NCBI RefSeq assembly: GCF_050589625.1
Contig: NZ_JBNGOP010000015.1
Span: forward strand, 73,134 to 137,133
Reading direction: 5' to 3'
Length of the DNA: 64,000 nt
DNA from: Pelagihabitans sp947500445
GTDB lineage: Bacteria > Bacteroidota > Bacteroidia > Flavobacteriales > Flavobacteriaceae
Position 1 is the stretch's first letter, and each line of letters starts with the position of its first letter. Below the pieces are notes generated by a model. The model worked only from the letters and a program-made list of their open reading frames with translations, had not been told where the DNA came from and did not search any database. Shown here piece after piece: positions 55,220 through 64,000 of the stretch. A program made the translations under genes and the position numbers.

Positions 55220-57268
55220 TTATTCTTTACTATCCAATATATTTAAAAGTCGATCTTCAAAAAATGTGACCGCCTTTAATGACCCATCTCTGGAGAGATG
55301 GCTGCCATCACTAAAGTAAATTTGCTCATTAAACTGCTTATAACACTTTCCATCACTACAAAAAGCAGGAGACGGATTGATAAAATTAATGTCGGGTATG
55401 TTTTTAAAGTAACTTTCGAAAAAAGTATTAAATGCTATTTGATTTTGTTTAAATGTAGTGGATGTCGGTGTTAAATCGGAAAAATATTTAGGGCGAAGTA
55501 ACTTTTCTATATAATTAAGCTCGTTACTTTTTGTTTTGGGAGATGCCCCAATGATTAACAGTTTTCTCTCCTTTCCAATAAGAGAGCGAAATTTTTCTAT
55601 TTTCCGAGCTATTACAACAAACCCTGTAGTGTCTTGACGAAGTTTTAGATATTCATTTGTTTCAGAGTCCAACACTTCAGATCTGTTGATCTGTGAGGTC
55701 CATGAGTGACTTAAAACTACCATACTCTCAGGATATTTGTTAACGATTTTTAAATCCTGCTTGAATTTATTTTTACTAATAGCAGGCATCCCTTCTTTAT
55801 CGCTTCGAACAAAATCTGGAAGCTTTAAGGAAGTAAACCAATTTGATATGTAAATCTTCTTTTTATTTTTCTTTACCATAATAGAATCCAGTCCATAGAG
55901 ATAATGACCAGCATGACTGTCACCCATTAGTATAATGTCCGGTACGCCGCCATGGCCTGGCTTCTCTCCAATCCATCCAGGCTTATAACCGGCCCCGCCC
56001 CAGTTATTTAAATGAAAATCTTTTGGAACTCCTATATTTTCTACAAGTTCTCTATTTTTAGGACTTAATCGCCACAACCAGCCATCGTCGGAGTTTACTT
56101 TTAAATTGATTACAAAAACTATCAAAATACAGGCTACTAAAATAAACACCAGGTTTTTATCTGATTTAATGGATAAACCATAATCCCTGTATCTCAAAGG
56201 GGTTTCATAATAATGGTAAATCAGGGAAGATAACAGTAACATAAAAGTGAAGAGACCTATAGTCTCAATCGAAGTGAACTCACCGTTAAAAAGATAACGG
56301 TAAACTACGATCAAAAGCCAATGTACCAAATAAAGGGTATAGCTAATTTTACCAATATACCTAAGCGCTTTATTTTCAAACACGAACGCCAAATATTTTG
56401 AAGGTGGAAAAAAGAGTAATAAGGCTGCTCCCAAACATGGTATAAGATTGAGTGTACTTAAGTAGAGACTATCCTTACTAAGGATAATAGCAGAGGAGAT
56501 AATGGTTGTTAGACCAACTAAATTCAAGAATAGTTTTAAGATTTCCGATTTGATTTTTGGCTTATTGATCAAGGCAACAATAGCTCCGACCAAAAATTCG
56601 AACATCCTAAAAGGAAGTAAATAAAATTGTAATGAGGCTACACTTGATGTTATCTCATCTTTAGGCTTAAACAAGTTTGAAAAAGAATCGGAGATACCGT
56701 ACTCAGAGGTATAGAGTGTAAGGAAAAGACTTATTGAAAAAAGTATGCCCAAGCTAAAAAAAACAACATTTTTCCGTTTTTTAAAACATTTAATTAAAAT
56801 AAATAATGTAATTGGATAAAGAATGTAAAACTGCTCTTCTATACCCAAAGACCATGTGTGTAACAAAGGTTTGAAATTTGAGGCGGTATCAAAATAATCG
56901 GACTCGCCCAAAAAATGAAAATTCGACAGTGCAACCGAACTCATTGTCATTGACTTTGTGGCATTTATAAAATCTGATGGCGAAAAAATAAGAAAGGTTA
57001 AAATAAATGCTAGAAAAATAGTCAAGAATAAGGTTGGCATCAACCGTCTTATCCTTCTTAAATAAAATCTTTTAAAACTGACAGTGCCAGTTTGAGAGAA
57101 TTCATGATTGATGATTCTAGTTATCAAAAAACCACTGATTACAAAAAAAACATCGACCCCAAGGAAACCTCCCTTAAAAAAGCTAATATCTAAATGAAAA
57201 AAAACCACAAGAAGTACTGCTATCGCGCGTAATGAATCTATTTGATTCAAATAAGTAAGTTTCTTCAT
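55220..57268 (-). CDS. Acyltransferase-3 / SGNH fusion (OafA/YrhL-like O-acyltransferase)
   Basis: The 682-aa protein's N-terminal part (1-375) is an acyltransferase-3 membrane domain with about ten helices and landmarks IDSLRAIAVLLVVFFHL, FKGGFLGVDVFFVISGFLIT, FYLRRIRRLMPTL and HTWSLGIEEQFYILYP. The C-terminal part is an SGNH hydrolase-like domain (IILMGDSHAGHYL at about 445, with a DGSHLS motif near the end). Such fusions O-acetylate lipopolysaccharide, capsule or peptidoglycan sugars. It is visibly more AT-rich than its neighbours and next to a tRNA fragment and IS relics, so it was probably acquired. It is monocistronic. Confidence 0.92.
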   Translation of the reverse strand: MKKLTYLNQIDSLRAIAVLLVVFFHLDISFFKGGFLGVDVFFVISGFLITRIINHEFSQTGTVSFKRFYLRRIRRLMPTLFLTIFLAFILTFLIFSPSDFINATKSMTMSSVALSNFHFLGESDYFDTASNFKPLLHTWSLGIEEQFYILYPITLFILIKCFKKRKNVVFFSLGILFSISLFLTLYTSEYGISDSFSNLFKPKDEITSSVASLQFYLLPFRMFEFLVGAIVALINKPKIKSEILKLFLNLVGLTTIISSAIILSKDSLYLSTLNLIPCLGAALLLFFPPSKYLAFVFENKALRYIGKISYTLYLVHWLLIVVYRYLFNGEFTSIETIGLFTFMLLLSSLIYHYYETPLRYRDYGLSIKSDKNLVFILVACILIVFVINLKVNSDDGWLWRLSPKNRELVENIGVPKDFHLNNWGGAGYKPGWIGEKPGHGGVPDIILMGDSHAGHYLYGLDSIMVKKNKKKIYISNWFTSLKLPDFVRSDKEGMPAISKNKFKQDLKIVNKYPESMVVLSHSWTSQINRSEVLDSETNEYLKLRQDTTGFVVIARKIEKFRSLIGKERKLLIIGASPKTKSNELNYIEKLLRPKYFSDLTPTSTTFKQNQIAFNTFFESYFKNIPDINFINPSPAFCSDGKCYKQFNEQIYFSDGSHLSRDGSLKAVTFFEDRLLNILDSKE

Positions 57269-57831
57269 TTATAGATAAACTGATTTAAACTTTTTTAATC
57301 AAAAGAAAGGGTTGCGATATTTGTATTTTGAATCATAAATATCTGGATATCAATTTTTTACATATGACATGCTTAACAAAGATATGATAGAAATGGAAAA
57401 TGTGCCATTTATTCCAAAAGCAATCAGGCGTTTTTCCCTACAACTGCCGTCAGGGGGGAGATTGTCAACCCGAAACTAGCTAAACCCGAAACAGGTGTGC
57501 ACTGAAATCAATTGGCACTACAGACCATCTTCTCGGAGACTTACCTTAGCAGACAATCGGCCTAGCACTTTTATTGTAAGGGTAGTCTTTTCGGAGCATG
57601 GAAGGATTGGAGTTTCTGCATTCGCAATACTCGGCTTGTTAAGTATGGGTATCTGAATAAATACAAATCAATAAGTTCACGCTTAATCCTTTAGTTCGAT
57701 ACTGCACCCAAAGAAGTTCGATTCAAAAAGCGCTATACGTTTTAAAAAGAAAATGCACTACATACGGTAAGAACCATGTTTTCAACAAGTGAACCTAAAA
57801 AACCAGTAATATTATAACCCTTCGAAAATAC
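57269..57831. other. Intergenic region between acyltransferase and tRNA fragment
   Basis: 563 bp, AT-rich. I see no gene. It may contain the acyltransferase promoter and decayed DNA of the island. Confidence 0.4.
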
Positions 57832-57864
57832 AAACCCTTCTATGCCAATGACAAAGAAGGGTTT
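57832..57864 (-). terminator. Hairpin after the tRNA-like fragment
   Basis: AAACCCTTC (57832-57840) pairs perfectly with GAAGGGTTT (57856-57864). On the minus strand it comes 2-5 nt after the tRNA-like 3' end, as a normal tRNA terminator would. Confidence 0.6.
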
Positions 57865-57866
57865 TC

Positions 57867-57891
57867 TGTGGTCCCACATGGGCTCGAACTC
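57867..57891 (-). pseudogene. tRNA 3'-end fragment (possible attachment site)
   Basis: On the minus strand the segment contains GTTCGAGCCC (T-loop with T-stem 3' side) and then ATGTGGGACCACA, like an acceptor 3' strand with ACCA. The T-stem 5' side does not pair and no D- or anticodon arm precedes it, so it is not a tRNA gene. A retained tRNA 3' end plus terminator is the usual residue of integration by a tyrosine recombinase. Confidence 0.5.
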
Positions 57892-58085
57892 TTATTGTAA
57901 ACTTATGATTTTCAAATACTTATACTCCTTAAAACAAAACAGCGCACCGAATCGGACACCTATATACTATACAATTACTGCGAATTTTAGCTATATCCAA
58001 AAAGATTCAAATGCAACTAATATTAACTCAGCCAAGCTGTTTTTGAAGACTTACCCATTTTCGTACAGTCCTAAATGAACCTCTA

Positions 58086-58127
58086 TGGACTTGAAGTCCA
58101 TAATTTCGGGCTAACGACTTAAAGTCG
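58086..58127. repeat. Two small perfect hairpins at the edge of the IS200/IS605 relic
   Basis: TGGACTTGAAGTCCA (58086-58100) and CGACTTAAAGTCG (58115-58127) each fold into a 6-7-bp stem with a one-base loop. Similar subterminal hairpins are bound by IS200/IS605 TnpA. They lie next to a decayed tnpA. Confidence 0.5.
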
Positions 58128-58136
58128 CCTCAAAGG

Positions 58137-58520
58137 TCATTTAACTATGATGAACTTCGAGTTTGTTCTATCGCCGGGCTTTCTGTGATTCTCCAAATAG
58201 GCGGTCACCATTTCGTCTGTTACATTACCTGTGCTCCGGGAACCAAATCTAATAGTCCAGAAATGAGGCCCCTAAAACCGCTTTTTCAGCTAGGAAAACT
58301 CCCGTTGCAGTTTCCGGGAACTAAGGTCCTTCAACTTTTTCGCTAGATCGCTTACGCTCAAAGGGGGACGATAATCTAGGTGAATGTGCAAGTGGTCCTT
58401 GGAGACTACTCCCTTCAGAATCGATACCTCCTCGACCTCGCATATCTGTATCAATAGGGTACGACAGCGTATCTGGATATCCCCACTCTTGAGAACGGAA
58501 TACCTATACTTAGTACTCAA
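58137..58520 (-). pseudogene. IS200/IS605 TnpA relic with in-frame stops
   Basis: The minus strand reads as a HUH-type TnpA lacking about 20 N-terminal residues: TKYRYSVLK..., the HUH block SKDHLHIHLDY, then RKLQREFS. After this come two in-frame TAG codons (apparently from CAG and TGG), and sense resumes to the normal end (GNVTDEMVTAYLENHRKP to FIIVK, stop at 58137). All of it is in one frame. It cannot be active. Confidence 0.8.
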
Positions 58521-58637
58521 AAAAACCTAGACACTCAAACGTGAAACGCTATGTCCATTAATCCTTACTTCTGCAATAAACCAAAAGTAGGCTTTTTTAG
58601 AAGCTAAAGCGAAATGCACTAAAGTACATAGCTCAAA

Positions 58638-58754
58638 CTAATTTTTGAGACCTGTTAAATATAATTGTTTTTCATTGAACATCTGGTTCGGGCTTTTTCT
58701 GTCTAATGACTTGTGCGGGCGATACTCGTTGTAATCTTTCCTAAAATCCTCCAC
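58638..58754 (-). pseudogene. IS3-family OrfB C-terminal relic
   Basis: The minus strand encodes VEDFRKDYNEYRPHKSLDRK and a short tail to TAG at 58638. YNEYRPHKSLDRKSPNQ is the characteristic C-terminal end of IS3-family OrfB integrases. Only about 38 residues remain, with no catalytic core. Confidence 0.8.
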
Positions 58755-58777
58755 CTGTTAATATATCAATCCGCCGC

Positions 58778-59580
58778 TTATAGTTTGTGGTTTTTTGCGG
58801 CATATACTATATCGGGATGCCTGAAATATTTTTTTACCCGTTGGTGGTCGGACTGTAACATTTCCATGCGCGCCCTGACATTAGGCCTACAAGGTATTGC
58901 AGTCCTTGGGCCACGGTCTGTCTGAGAGCCCTGGTTTTAGGTCACGGTTCAGGTATTCTTCCGGGTCGGTTTCCGGCGAATATGGCGAAAGGAAGAACAG
59001 TTCGATGCCTACGTTGTTCTCTTAGGCCGGTGCCTTGACCATTTATCCATGGAGTACTCTCAGGTGTCCAGTATCAGGAAATCCTCCTAGTTCTTCCCTC
59101 AATCAAATGTTCGAGGAACACCATTAGCTGCTGTTGGTCCATGTTGCCCCCATATATAATGGACTCGACCTTTCCCTAATCGGTCACCGTCGATACTATG
59201 TTGATCGAGAACCGCTTGGCTACGAACTGTCGCGTCGGAGTATCCCCCCAGTGCTTAGGAATGTCCGTGTTGGCAATCGTTTCTCGCCCCTGTTTTGTCG
59301 CCCCAGTATATCTCGGCGTTCTTCTCGTTTTTAACCATTCTTTGATGGACGGATACTCCTCCTTCAGCCATTTGCCAACCTGTTGCGGCCGCTGTTCATA
59401 GGCCTTCTTCTTGAGCTTTTGGGGGCGTGGAACTCCGTGAGCGCAGATAGTCCCCCACAGTGGTAAACGCAATCTTGATCCCCAGTTACCCTTCCACCAG
59501 TTCCTTTACCGTCTTAGGTGTCCATAACCGTAGGGTAGTTTTAACTGGTCGGGCATCGTATCGCATATCATGCGCTGCAC
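58778..59580 (-). pseudogene. IS630-family transposase relic
   Basis: Reading the minus strand with several frame changes and stops recovers an IS630/Tc1-like transposase. In order: MPDQLKLPYG, VKELVEG..LGIKIAFTTVGDYLRS, KKKAYEQRPQQVGKWLKEEYPSIK, RFSINIVSTVTD, SPYSPETDPEEYLNRDLK (the DDE glutamate region) and a C-terminal end QRVKKYFRHPDIVYAAKNHK at 58778. At least four stops or frameshifts show it is dead. Confidence 0.78.
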
Positions 59581-59616
59581 TACCATTAAACTACCATCGA
59601 CTAAAGACGACTAAAG

Positions 59617-60055
59617 CTAATCGACCGTGGTAAACTCTCCATCCCCTTTCTCATTGTTGTGCTGATTTTCGATGTACTCCATTATCATTTCATCGGTGAT
59701 GTTGCCAGAGCTAGCAACAAAATATCCACGACCGCCAGAGATGGCGGCCCCAAAAAAGTCGAGAGAACTGTTTGTTTTCCTGCATCAACTTATATAAACT
59801 TTTACCTTTCAGGTACTGAACCAATTTCGATATTGCCAAATGAGGCGGTAACGATACGAACAGGTGTACATGATCCTTTGAAACATGACCCTTCAGTATC
59901 TCGACATCGTTACGCTTGCAGATTTGCCTCACAAGTTCACGCACTCGTTTGCCGACCTCACCTCCAAGTACATTTTTTCTATATTTGGTTATCCAAACTA
60001 TATGGTACTTGCAGTCATAGGTCGTGTGTGATGTCTTTCGATAATGCTGCATCAC
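59617..60055 (-). pseudogene. IS200/IS605 TnpA, frameshifted
   Basis: The first 100 residues are an intact Y1 transposase: YDCKYHIVWITKYRKNVL, VEILKGHVSKDHVHLFVSLP (HUH). A one-base insertion after HLW then shifts the frame to a quick stop. The remaining sequence RGYFVASSGNITDEMIMEYIENQ is readable in another frame to TAG at 59617. The C-terminal helix, probably carrying the catalytic Tyr, is therefore separated. This copy is younger than the relic at 58137. Confidence 0.82.
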
Positions 60056-60077
60056 ACAAAAATATAAAACTAAAGTC

Positions 60078-60093
60078 TTCGCCTAAAGGCGAG
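60078..60093. repeat. Subterminal hairpin beside the IS200/IS605 copy
   Basis: TCGCCT-AA-AGGCGA folds into a 6-bp stem with a two-base loop, 23 nt outside the tnpA start. IS200/IS605 ends carry such TnpA-binding hairpins, so this is probably one end of the element. Confidence 0.5.
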
Positions 60094-60140
60094 GGGTTTT
60101 CTCACAGATTGATACATCAAGTTGTTAGACCCATAAAGTT

Positions 60141-62531
60141 TTACTCCTTTTTAATTCTCTCTAGTTCGGGCAGCTCCTCTTTATCATCCTCATCGTCATC
60201 ATCGTCATCATTCCTAGCGTTATTGTTAATAGTATATACCAACGATATACCAAAGCCAGAAAGATCCCTGAATTGATCTACCCCCACCGTTAAACCATCT
60301 AACTTGGCCTCTGCCCTGGTACGAAACGTGTTAAAAACATCTTGGGCAAAAAGACTGATGCTTAGGTTATCGTTGCACATTTTTTTTCCGGCAGAAATAT
60401 TAAGAATATCTTGGGGCCTTGCAAAAAATATACCATCTCTTTGATCCGTTACGTAAAAATAAGTAACTCCTAAATTAATTTTTTTGGGTAGGTAAAACCT
60501 GCTCTGGAGGGCAAATTCCCAATAGGTTTTGTCTCTTAGGTCAAATTCTGAAGCAGTAAACAACCTGGTATTGAAAACATGGGACATCCCTACATACCCG
60601 TATATACTCATCCATTCATTTTCATATGGCAAATTAAGTCCGACAGAGATTTCTTCCTCACTTTTAAAATTTTCCTGTGTAGATACCGTCACAAAGTCCT
60701 CGTTGGTGAGAAAATCATAGATTGGATTTTTAATCCGATTATAGGAAACTTCCAGACTTACCGCTTCAAGATATTCGATAGCAGTTTCAAACTCATCGAT
60801 CATTTCGGGCCTTAAACTCGGGTTTCCCCTTAAACTACTAAAGGAATCTATAAAGTTTATGAAGGGGTTAAGATCTTGAACATCTGGTCTTGCAATGCGT
60901 TTGTTGTAATAAACCCCCAAGCTCCAATCTTCACTGATTTCATAATTCATAGCTACTGAAGGAAATAGGTTCACATAGGTACTATCGATGATTGTTTGTC
61001 CGTCAATTCTCGAAATTCCATTAACAGTGGTAGATTCTAAACGCAACCCAACACTGGCAGTCAAATTCTCATACTCCTTTTCTATTTCGAAAAACCCTGC
61101 ATATATGTTCTCATCATAACGAAAGGACTCCTGTTCCAAAACGATTTGATTAGAACTATCAAACAACCGCAACTCACTAGCGTTCGAAATTTTAGAATAC
61201 TTAGCACCAACAACTCCTTTTAAACTCTCTGTAAAAGGATGGACATAGTCAACCGAAGTCGCCAACACATCTATTTCATTTTTATTATCGTTCTCCTTGC
61301 CCAAATCTTCTGATACATTCGAGATGTCCTCATCGATAATACCAAGGGAAGAAGAACTAAATTGTGTATAGTTAGAAAAAAAAGTAATCTTACGCCCTAG
61401 TGTATCCAAGCGGGTTGAATAATTAACATTGAAGGAGCTTGTTTCGTTCTTACGGTCTGTATTGGTTGATGTGGTTACGTTCACATCTTGATTCATAAGA
61501 CCGGTGATTACATTCCTATTATCAGTGGTAAGCCCCCCTTCCTCACCGGAATAGGTTAGACCAATATCTAAATCTTGTGTTTTCCCCAATGCAATATTAC
61601 TACCGACCCGCAAATTGTGAACATTTTGAAGGTCAGAAACACTACCAACTCGATTTTCCATGGTAGTTGTTGATTGGTCCTCATTTTCGAATATCCTAAA
61701 ATATTCATCAACGCTCTTTAATTTTTTAGGGTAGTAACTATAGGAACTATACAAGCTTACAGCATCTTTCTTATAATTCAAATCAATTCCGCCCAGCCAT
61801 CGGGAAAACGTATTTTCTCCGTACCTAAATCTAATTTTGGAACTAATACCTTCTATTTTGTTCTTCGTTGTGGTAATCAATACGACCGCTTTTCCTTCCG
61901 CATCATATTTGGCGGAAGGGTTTCGAACTACCTCTATTTTGGCAACATTATTGGAGTTGATCATCGTCAACTCGTCAGCGTTTTCGATTCTTCTTCCATC
62001 CAGATAGATCTGCGCTTCCCCTTTTCCAAATACTTCGATTGAATTTTCGGCTGTCACCGATAAGGACGGGGTTTGTCTTAACACATCTGATACATCCCCA
62101 ATTTCGCTAAGTACAGTATTTTCAACATTTACCGTCAGGACCCCTCCTTTTTTTTGAATTTTGGGAATTCTTGCAACCACCGAGACTCCCTCTAATTGCT
62201 GCGTCTCCTGCTCTAATGCCAGGGTCGATAAATCTTTATTGCTATCAACCGCTACCGGTAGCTCTATAGACCCGTAACCCATATAATTGACTTGCACTAT
62301 AAAACTACCTGCAGCTGAACTAAGCACAAAATATCCATTGTCATCGGTAATGACCCCCGTTTTTATCTCACCTAACGTTGTTTTCAAGATCACATCTACA
62401 TACGGCAGCGGCAGCTGTGTGCCTTTGTCTATAATCGTACCTGTAATCTCGAATTTTTGTCCCAAAAGTATTTGGGAAAGAAATAAAAGTATATAAAGAT
62501 AATTCTTGGATTTTGTAGGTATGAATATCAT
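60141..62531 (-). CDS. Outer-membrane beta-barrel family protein (TonB receptor-like)
   Basis: The 796-aa protein has a signal peptide, then a CarboxypepD_reg-like domain (FEITGTIIDKGTQLPLPYVDVILKTTLGE to VNYMGYGSIELPV). A plug domain follows (SEIGDVSDVLRQTPSLSVTAENSIEVFGKGEAQIYLDGRRI) and a large barrel (about 240-775), as in the OMP_b-brl_3 group. It lacks a clear TonB box, as that group often does. The end is unusual: after the last strand comes an acidic tail with D-repeats (DDDDDDEDDKEELPELE). It may import peptides or other ligands. It follows the cupin gene on the same strand at 143 nt. Confidence 0.88.
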   Translation of the reverse strand: MIFIPTKSKNYLYILLFLSQILLGQKFEITGTIIDKGTQLPLPYVDVILKTTLGEIKTGVITDDNGYFVLSSAAGSFIVQVNYMGYGSIELPVAVDSNKDLSTLALEQETQQLEGVSVVARIPKIQKKGGVLTVNVENTVLSEIGDVSDVLRQTPSLSVTAENSIEVFGKGEAQIYLDGRRIENADELTMINSNNVAKIEVVRNPSAKYDAEGKAVVLITTTKNKIEGISSKIRFRYGENTFSRWLGGIDLNYKKDAVSLYSSYSYYPKKLKSVDEYFRIFENEDQSTTTMENRVGSVSDLQNVHNLRVGSNIALGKTQDLDIGLTYSGEEGGLTTDNRNVITGLMNQDVNVTTSTNTDRKNETSSFNVNYSTRLDTLGRKITFFSNYTQFSSSSLGIIDEDISNVSEDLGKENDNKNEIDVLATSVDYVHPFTESLKGVVGAKYSKISNASELRLFDSSNQIVLEQESFRYDENIYAGFFEIEKEYENLTASVGLRLESTTVNGISRIDGQTIIDSTYVNLFPSVAMNYEISEDWSLGVYYNKRIARPDVQDLNPFINFIDSFSSLRGNPSLRPEMIDEFETAIEYLEAVSLEVSYNRIKNPIYDFLTNEDFVTVSTQENFKSEEEISVGLNLPYENEWMSIYGYVGMSHVFNTRLFTASEFDLRDKTYWEFALQSRFYLPKKINLGVTYFYVTDQRDGIFFARPQDILNISAGKKMCNDNLSISLFAQDVFNTFRTRAEAKLDGLTVGVDQFRDLSGFGISLVYTINNNARNDDDDDDEDDKEELPELERIKKE

Positions 62532-62674
62532 GAGAGTATTGCTTTTACGAATTCCATTTTAGGAAAAAGTGGATAAGCAGTTCAAAAGAATCATGCATGC
62601 GATTTTAGCAATTAGGTTACCAGTGCGTTTATCACCTCTTTTGAATAGCAGAAAAGAATCATTTTCACTACCCA

Positions 62675-63616
62675 TCAACTAACATAATTGAGGTACGACT
62701 TGTAAAATGGGAAAATATATTTTGAAGGAATTTTTAGGGAAAGGCCCAAGTAAATAAGTGAATTATAGTATACATTTTTCATAGGCGCTCCCTGCCACAA
62801 CGTTCTTACACCTCGTTTGGCACTTTCTTTCGTATGCCAATCGATATTAAAGGAAATGGAGCGGCTTAAACCATGTACTTGATGAAGCATACCTGAAGGC
62901 ATATACAGAATATCTCCAGGACCGATCACCACCTCCATAATGTTCACATTCTTCGCATTTGGAAATTTTTCATAATCCGGCTTATCAGGATTAAATTTAG
63001 CCCATCGCCATCCTTCGATGTAACAATTGTCTTTTCCTTTAACATCGATCAAAATGAATTTCTTTTTACCAACAACCTGAAAAAATAGGTTGTTCGTTAA
63101 TAGGGTATCAAAATGCAGAGGCGTTAAACTTCCTGTAGTTCCCATAAAGAACTGTATGTAATTCTGCCATTTAGACCAATACCATTCGGGTAATAAATGT
63201 TCATACGGAAAGGGGGAAATATCTTTGACATATTCCGGAAACATATAAAAAAAAGGCAAATCATGTAAGTACCCTACTTTTTTAGGATTCAGTCCCTTTT
63301 TTAAATCTTCTTCATACGCTTCAAGAAGTTCCACAAAATTACTTAGGAATATATTTCTCTTCTCGCCTTTCTCAATATTGCCCGTCTTTATGGATACTTT
63401 TTTTCCAGTTTCCATACTTTTAAAATATTCAGAATCCCACTCTAATGCCTTCCAATTTTTAGCCATGCCCCGAATAACGACTGGCTTACCTTTATTTACG
63501 AACTCTTCATAAAATTCTTTTCGAGTGATTCGATCTACAAATGGAACAGATGATTTAACAGGTTTTGGTGTTTTTTGAGAGGGTACATCCGTAACTAAGT
63601 CAACTTGATTCATCAT
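62675..63616 (-). CDS. Cupin_8 / JmjC-like Fe(II)-2OG hydroxylase
   Basis: The 313-aa protein opens with VDRITRKEFYEEFVNKGKPVVIRGMAKNW, the usual start of the cupin_8 family. The jelly-roll carries the metal triad His168-x-Asp170 (PLHFD) and His245 (GMLHQV), with GPGDILYMPSGM between. Such enzymes hydroxylate protein or peptide residues. It sits between a class III aminotransferase (upstream) and a barrel protein (downstream), which hints at modification or uptake of a small amino compound. That link is inference. Confidence 0.88.
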   Translation of the reverse strand: MMNQVDLVTDVPSQKTPKPVKSSVPFVDRITRKEFYEEFVNKGKPVVIRGMAKNWKALEWDSEYFKSMETGKKVSIKTGNIEKGEKRNIFLSNFVELLEAYEEDLKKGLNPKKVGYLHDLPFFYMFPEYVKDISPFPYEHLLPEWYWSKWQNYIQFFMGTTGSLTPLHFDTLLTNNLFFQVVGKKKFILIDVKGKDNCYIEGWRWAKFNPDKPDYEKFPNAKNVNIMEVVIGPGDILYMPSGMLHQVHGLSRSISFNIDWHTKESAKRGVRTLWQGAPMKNVYYNSLIYLGLSLKIPSKYIFPFYKSYLNYVS

Positions 63617-63733
63617 TATTAATTTTTGATTTTAGAAACATGGGCTATACTTTAAAAACAAAAGGTCGTGCAGCGTTTATCGTTCTACTTTTCGAAACCC
63701 TTTTAAATTTGACATTACGAGTGTATTAGGGTG

Positions 63734-64000
63734 CTATGATAATTGTAGTTCCGCTGCCTCTTTGGAGCAGGACCTGATCGCACGTTTCAGTATGACGATC
63801 GCGTTGTCCACGATCCGATGGGTCGTGATAAGGGGCGGAACAAGCCGCATCACATTGCCGTGGTGCCCTCCCGATTCGAACAAGAGCCCTCTCTGGAAAC
63901 AGGCCGCACGCAGTTCTTTCAAGTATTCCGGGTTCGGTTCCTTGGTGGCCTTGTCCTTGACGAACTCCACACCGATCATCATACCACGCCCGCGCACATC
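63734..64000 (-). CDS. Class III aminotransferase, C-terminal part (cut by window edge)
   Basis: The frame runs off the window end. The visible 88 residues show VRGRGMMIGVEFVKDKATKE, then CFQRGLLFESGGHHGNVMRLVPPLITTHRIVDNAIVILKRAI, the C-terminal small domain of PLP-dependent class III (4-aminobutyrate or diaminobutyrate type) aminotransferases. The Lys that binds PLP is outside the window. The stop lies 117 nt before the cupin start on the same strand. Base composition is noticeably more GC-rich than in the cupin gene. Confidence 0.85.
   Translation of the reverse strand, partial: DVRGRGMMIGVEFVKDKATKEPNPEYLKELRAACFQRGLLFESGGHHGNVMRLVPPLITTHRIVDNAIVILKRAIRSCSKEAAELQLS

Noticed and set aside
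57867..57891. Functional tRNA gene on the minus strand
   Set aside because: Only the T-loop and acceptor 3' side are present. The T-stem does not pair and no anticodon or D arm is found upstream.
60141..60240. Short tandem repeats as a CRISPR or minisatellite
   Set aside because: The CATCGTCATC-like run is in frame and encodes the acidic tail. No spacer structure exists, and no CRISPR repeat was found anywhere in the window.

Overview
The window looks like the chromosome of a marine Bacteroidota, most likely a Flavobacteriaceae member. The sequence shows T9SS C-terminal sorting domains on three or more exported proteins, a PorV-like T9SS channel protein, a TonB-dependent receptor with a CarboxypepD_reg-like N-terminus, BACON/CBM9/FnIII domain architectures, LuxR-type regulators tethered to the membrane, MKK-type signal peptides with little Shine-Dalgarno, and a moderate to low GC content. 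No rRNA, intact tRNA or CRISPR array was seen.

Layout. 1-8166: a truncated TonB receptor, a DUF2064 transferase, a MarR-regulated group with two identical operators, a HEIGH-type (M57) metallopeptidase lipoprotein facing a GH43 lipoprotein across a 48-bp perfect palindrome, a membrane-associated methyltransferase and a TPR/LuxR regulator. 8645-13423: a three-gene secreted-protein operon (tail-fibre-like coiled coil, small T9SS protein, 1057-aa unknown). 14322-24420: a polysaccharide-utilisation-like region with a frameshifted T9SS clan GH-A-like/CBM9/beta-trefoil protein, a type I sulfatase and three regulators. The GntR gene and the T9SS gene share a tandem AACCGTT operator-like motif.

24582-30190 is a compact minus-strand cluster: a FeeM-like N-acyl amino acid synthase, two VAO/PCMH-type FAD oxidases and a phytanoyl-CoA dioxygenase-like enzyme. 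It is a plausible N-acyl-amino-acid natural-product pathway. 30544-35706 holds PorV, DUF427 and several small membrane or lipoprotein genes.

36297-42123 carries four consecutive, highly diverged lipoproteins that share a G-x-G-(F/Y)-(D/N)-P N-terminal motif and a central YG-x-x-(Y/W)-V motif. These resemble MACPF (perforin-like) proteins, and the last has an added C-terminal lectin-like domain. This is my main candidate for an undescribed system, with the N-acyl amino acid cluster second. 42974-47417: a lipoprotein of unknown role and two AraC-type regulators. 47821-53730: one giant T9SS multidomain protein.

55220-60120 has features of an integrated and decaying island: an AT-rich acyltransferase/SGNH gene, a tRNA 3'-end fragment followed by a hairpin, and relics of IS200/IS605 (two), IS3 and IS630. 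60141-64000 has an outer-membrane beta-barrel protein with an acidic tail, a cupin_8/JmjC-like protein and the C-terminus of a class III aminotransferase running off the window.
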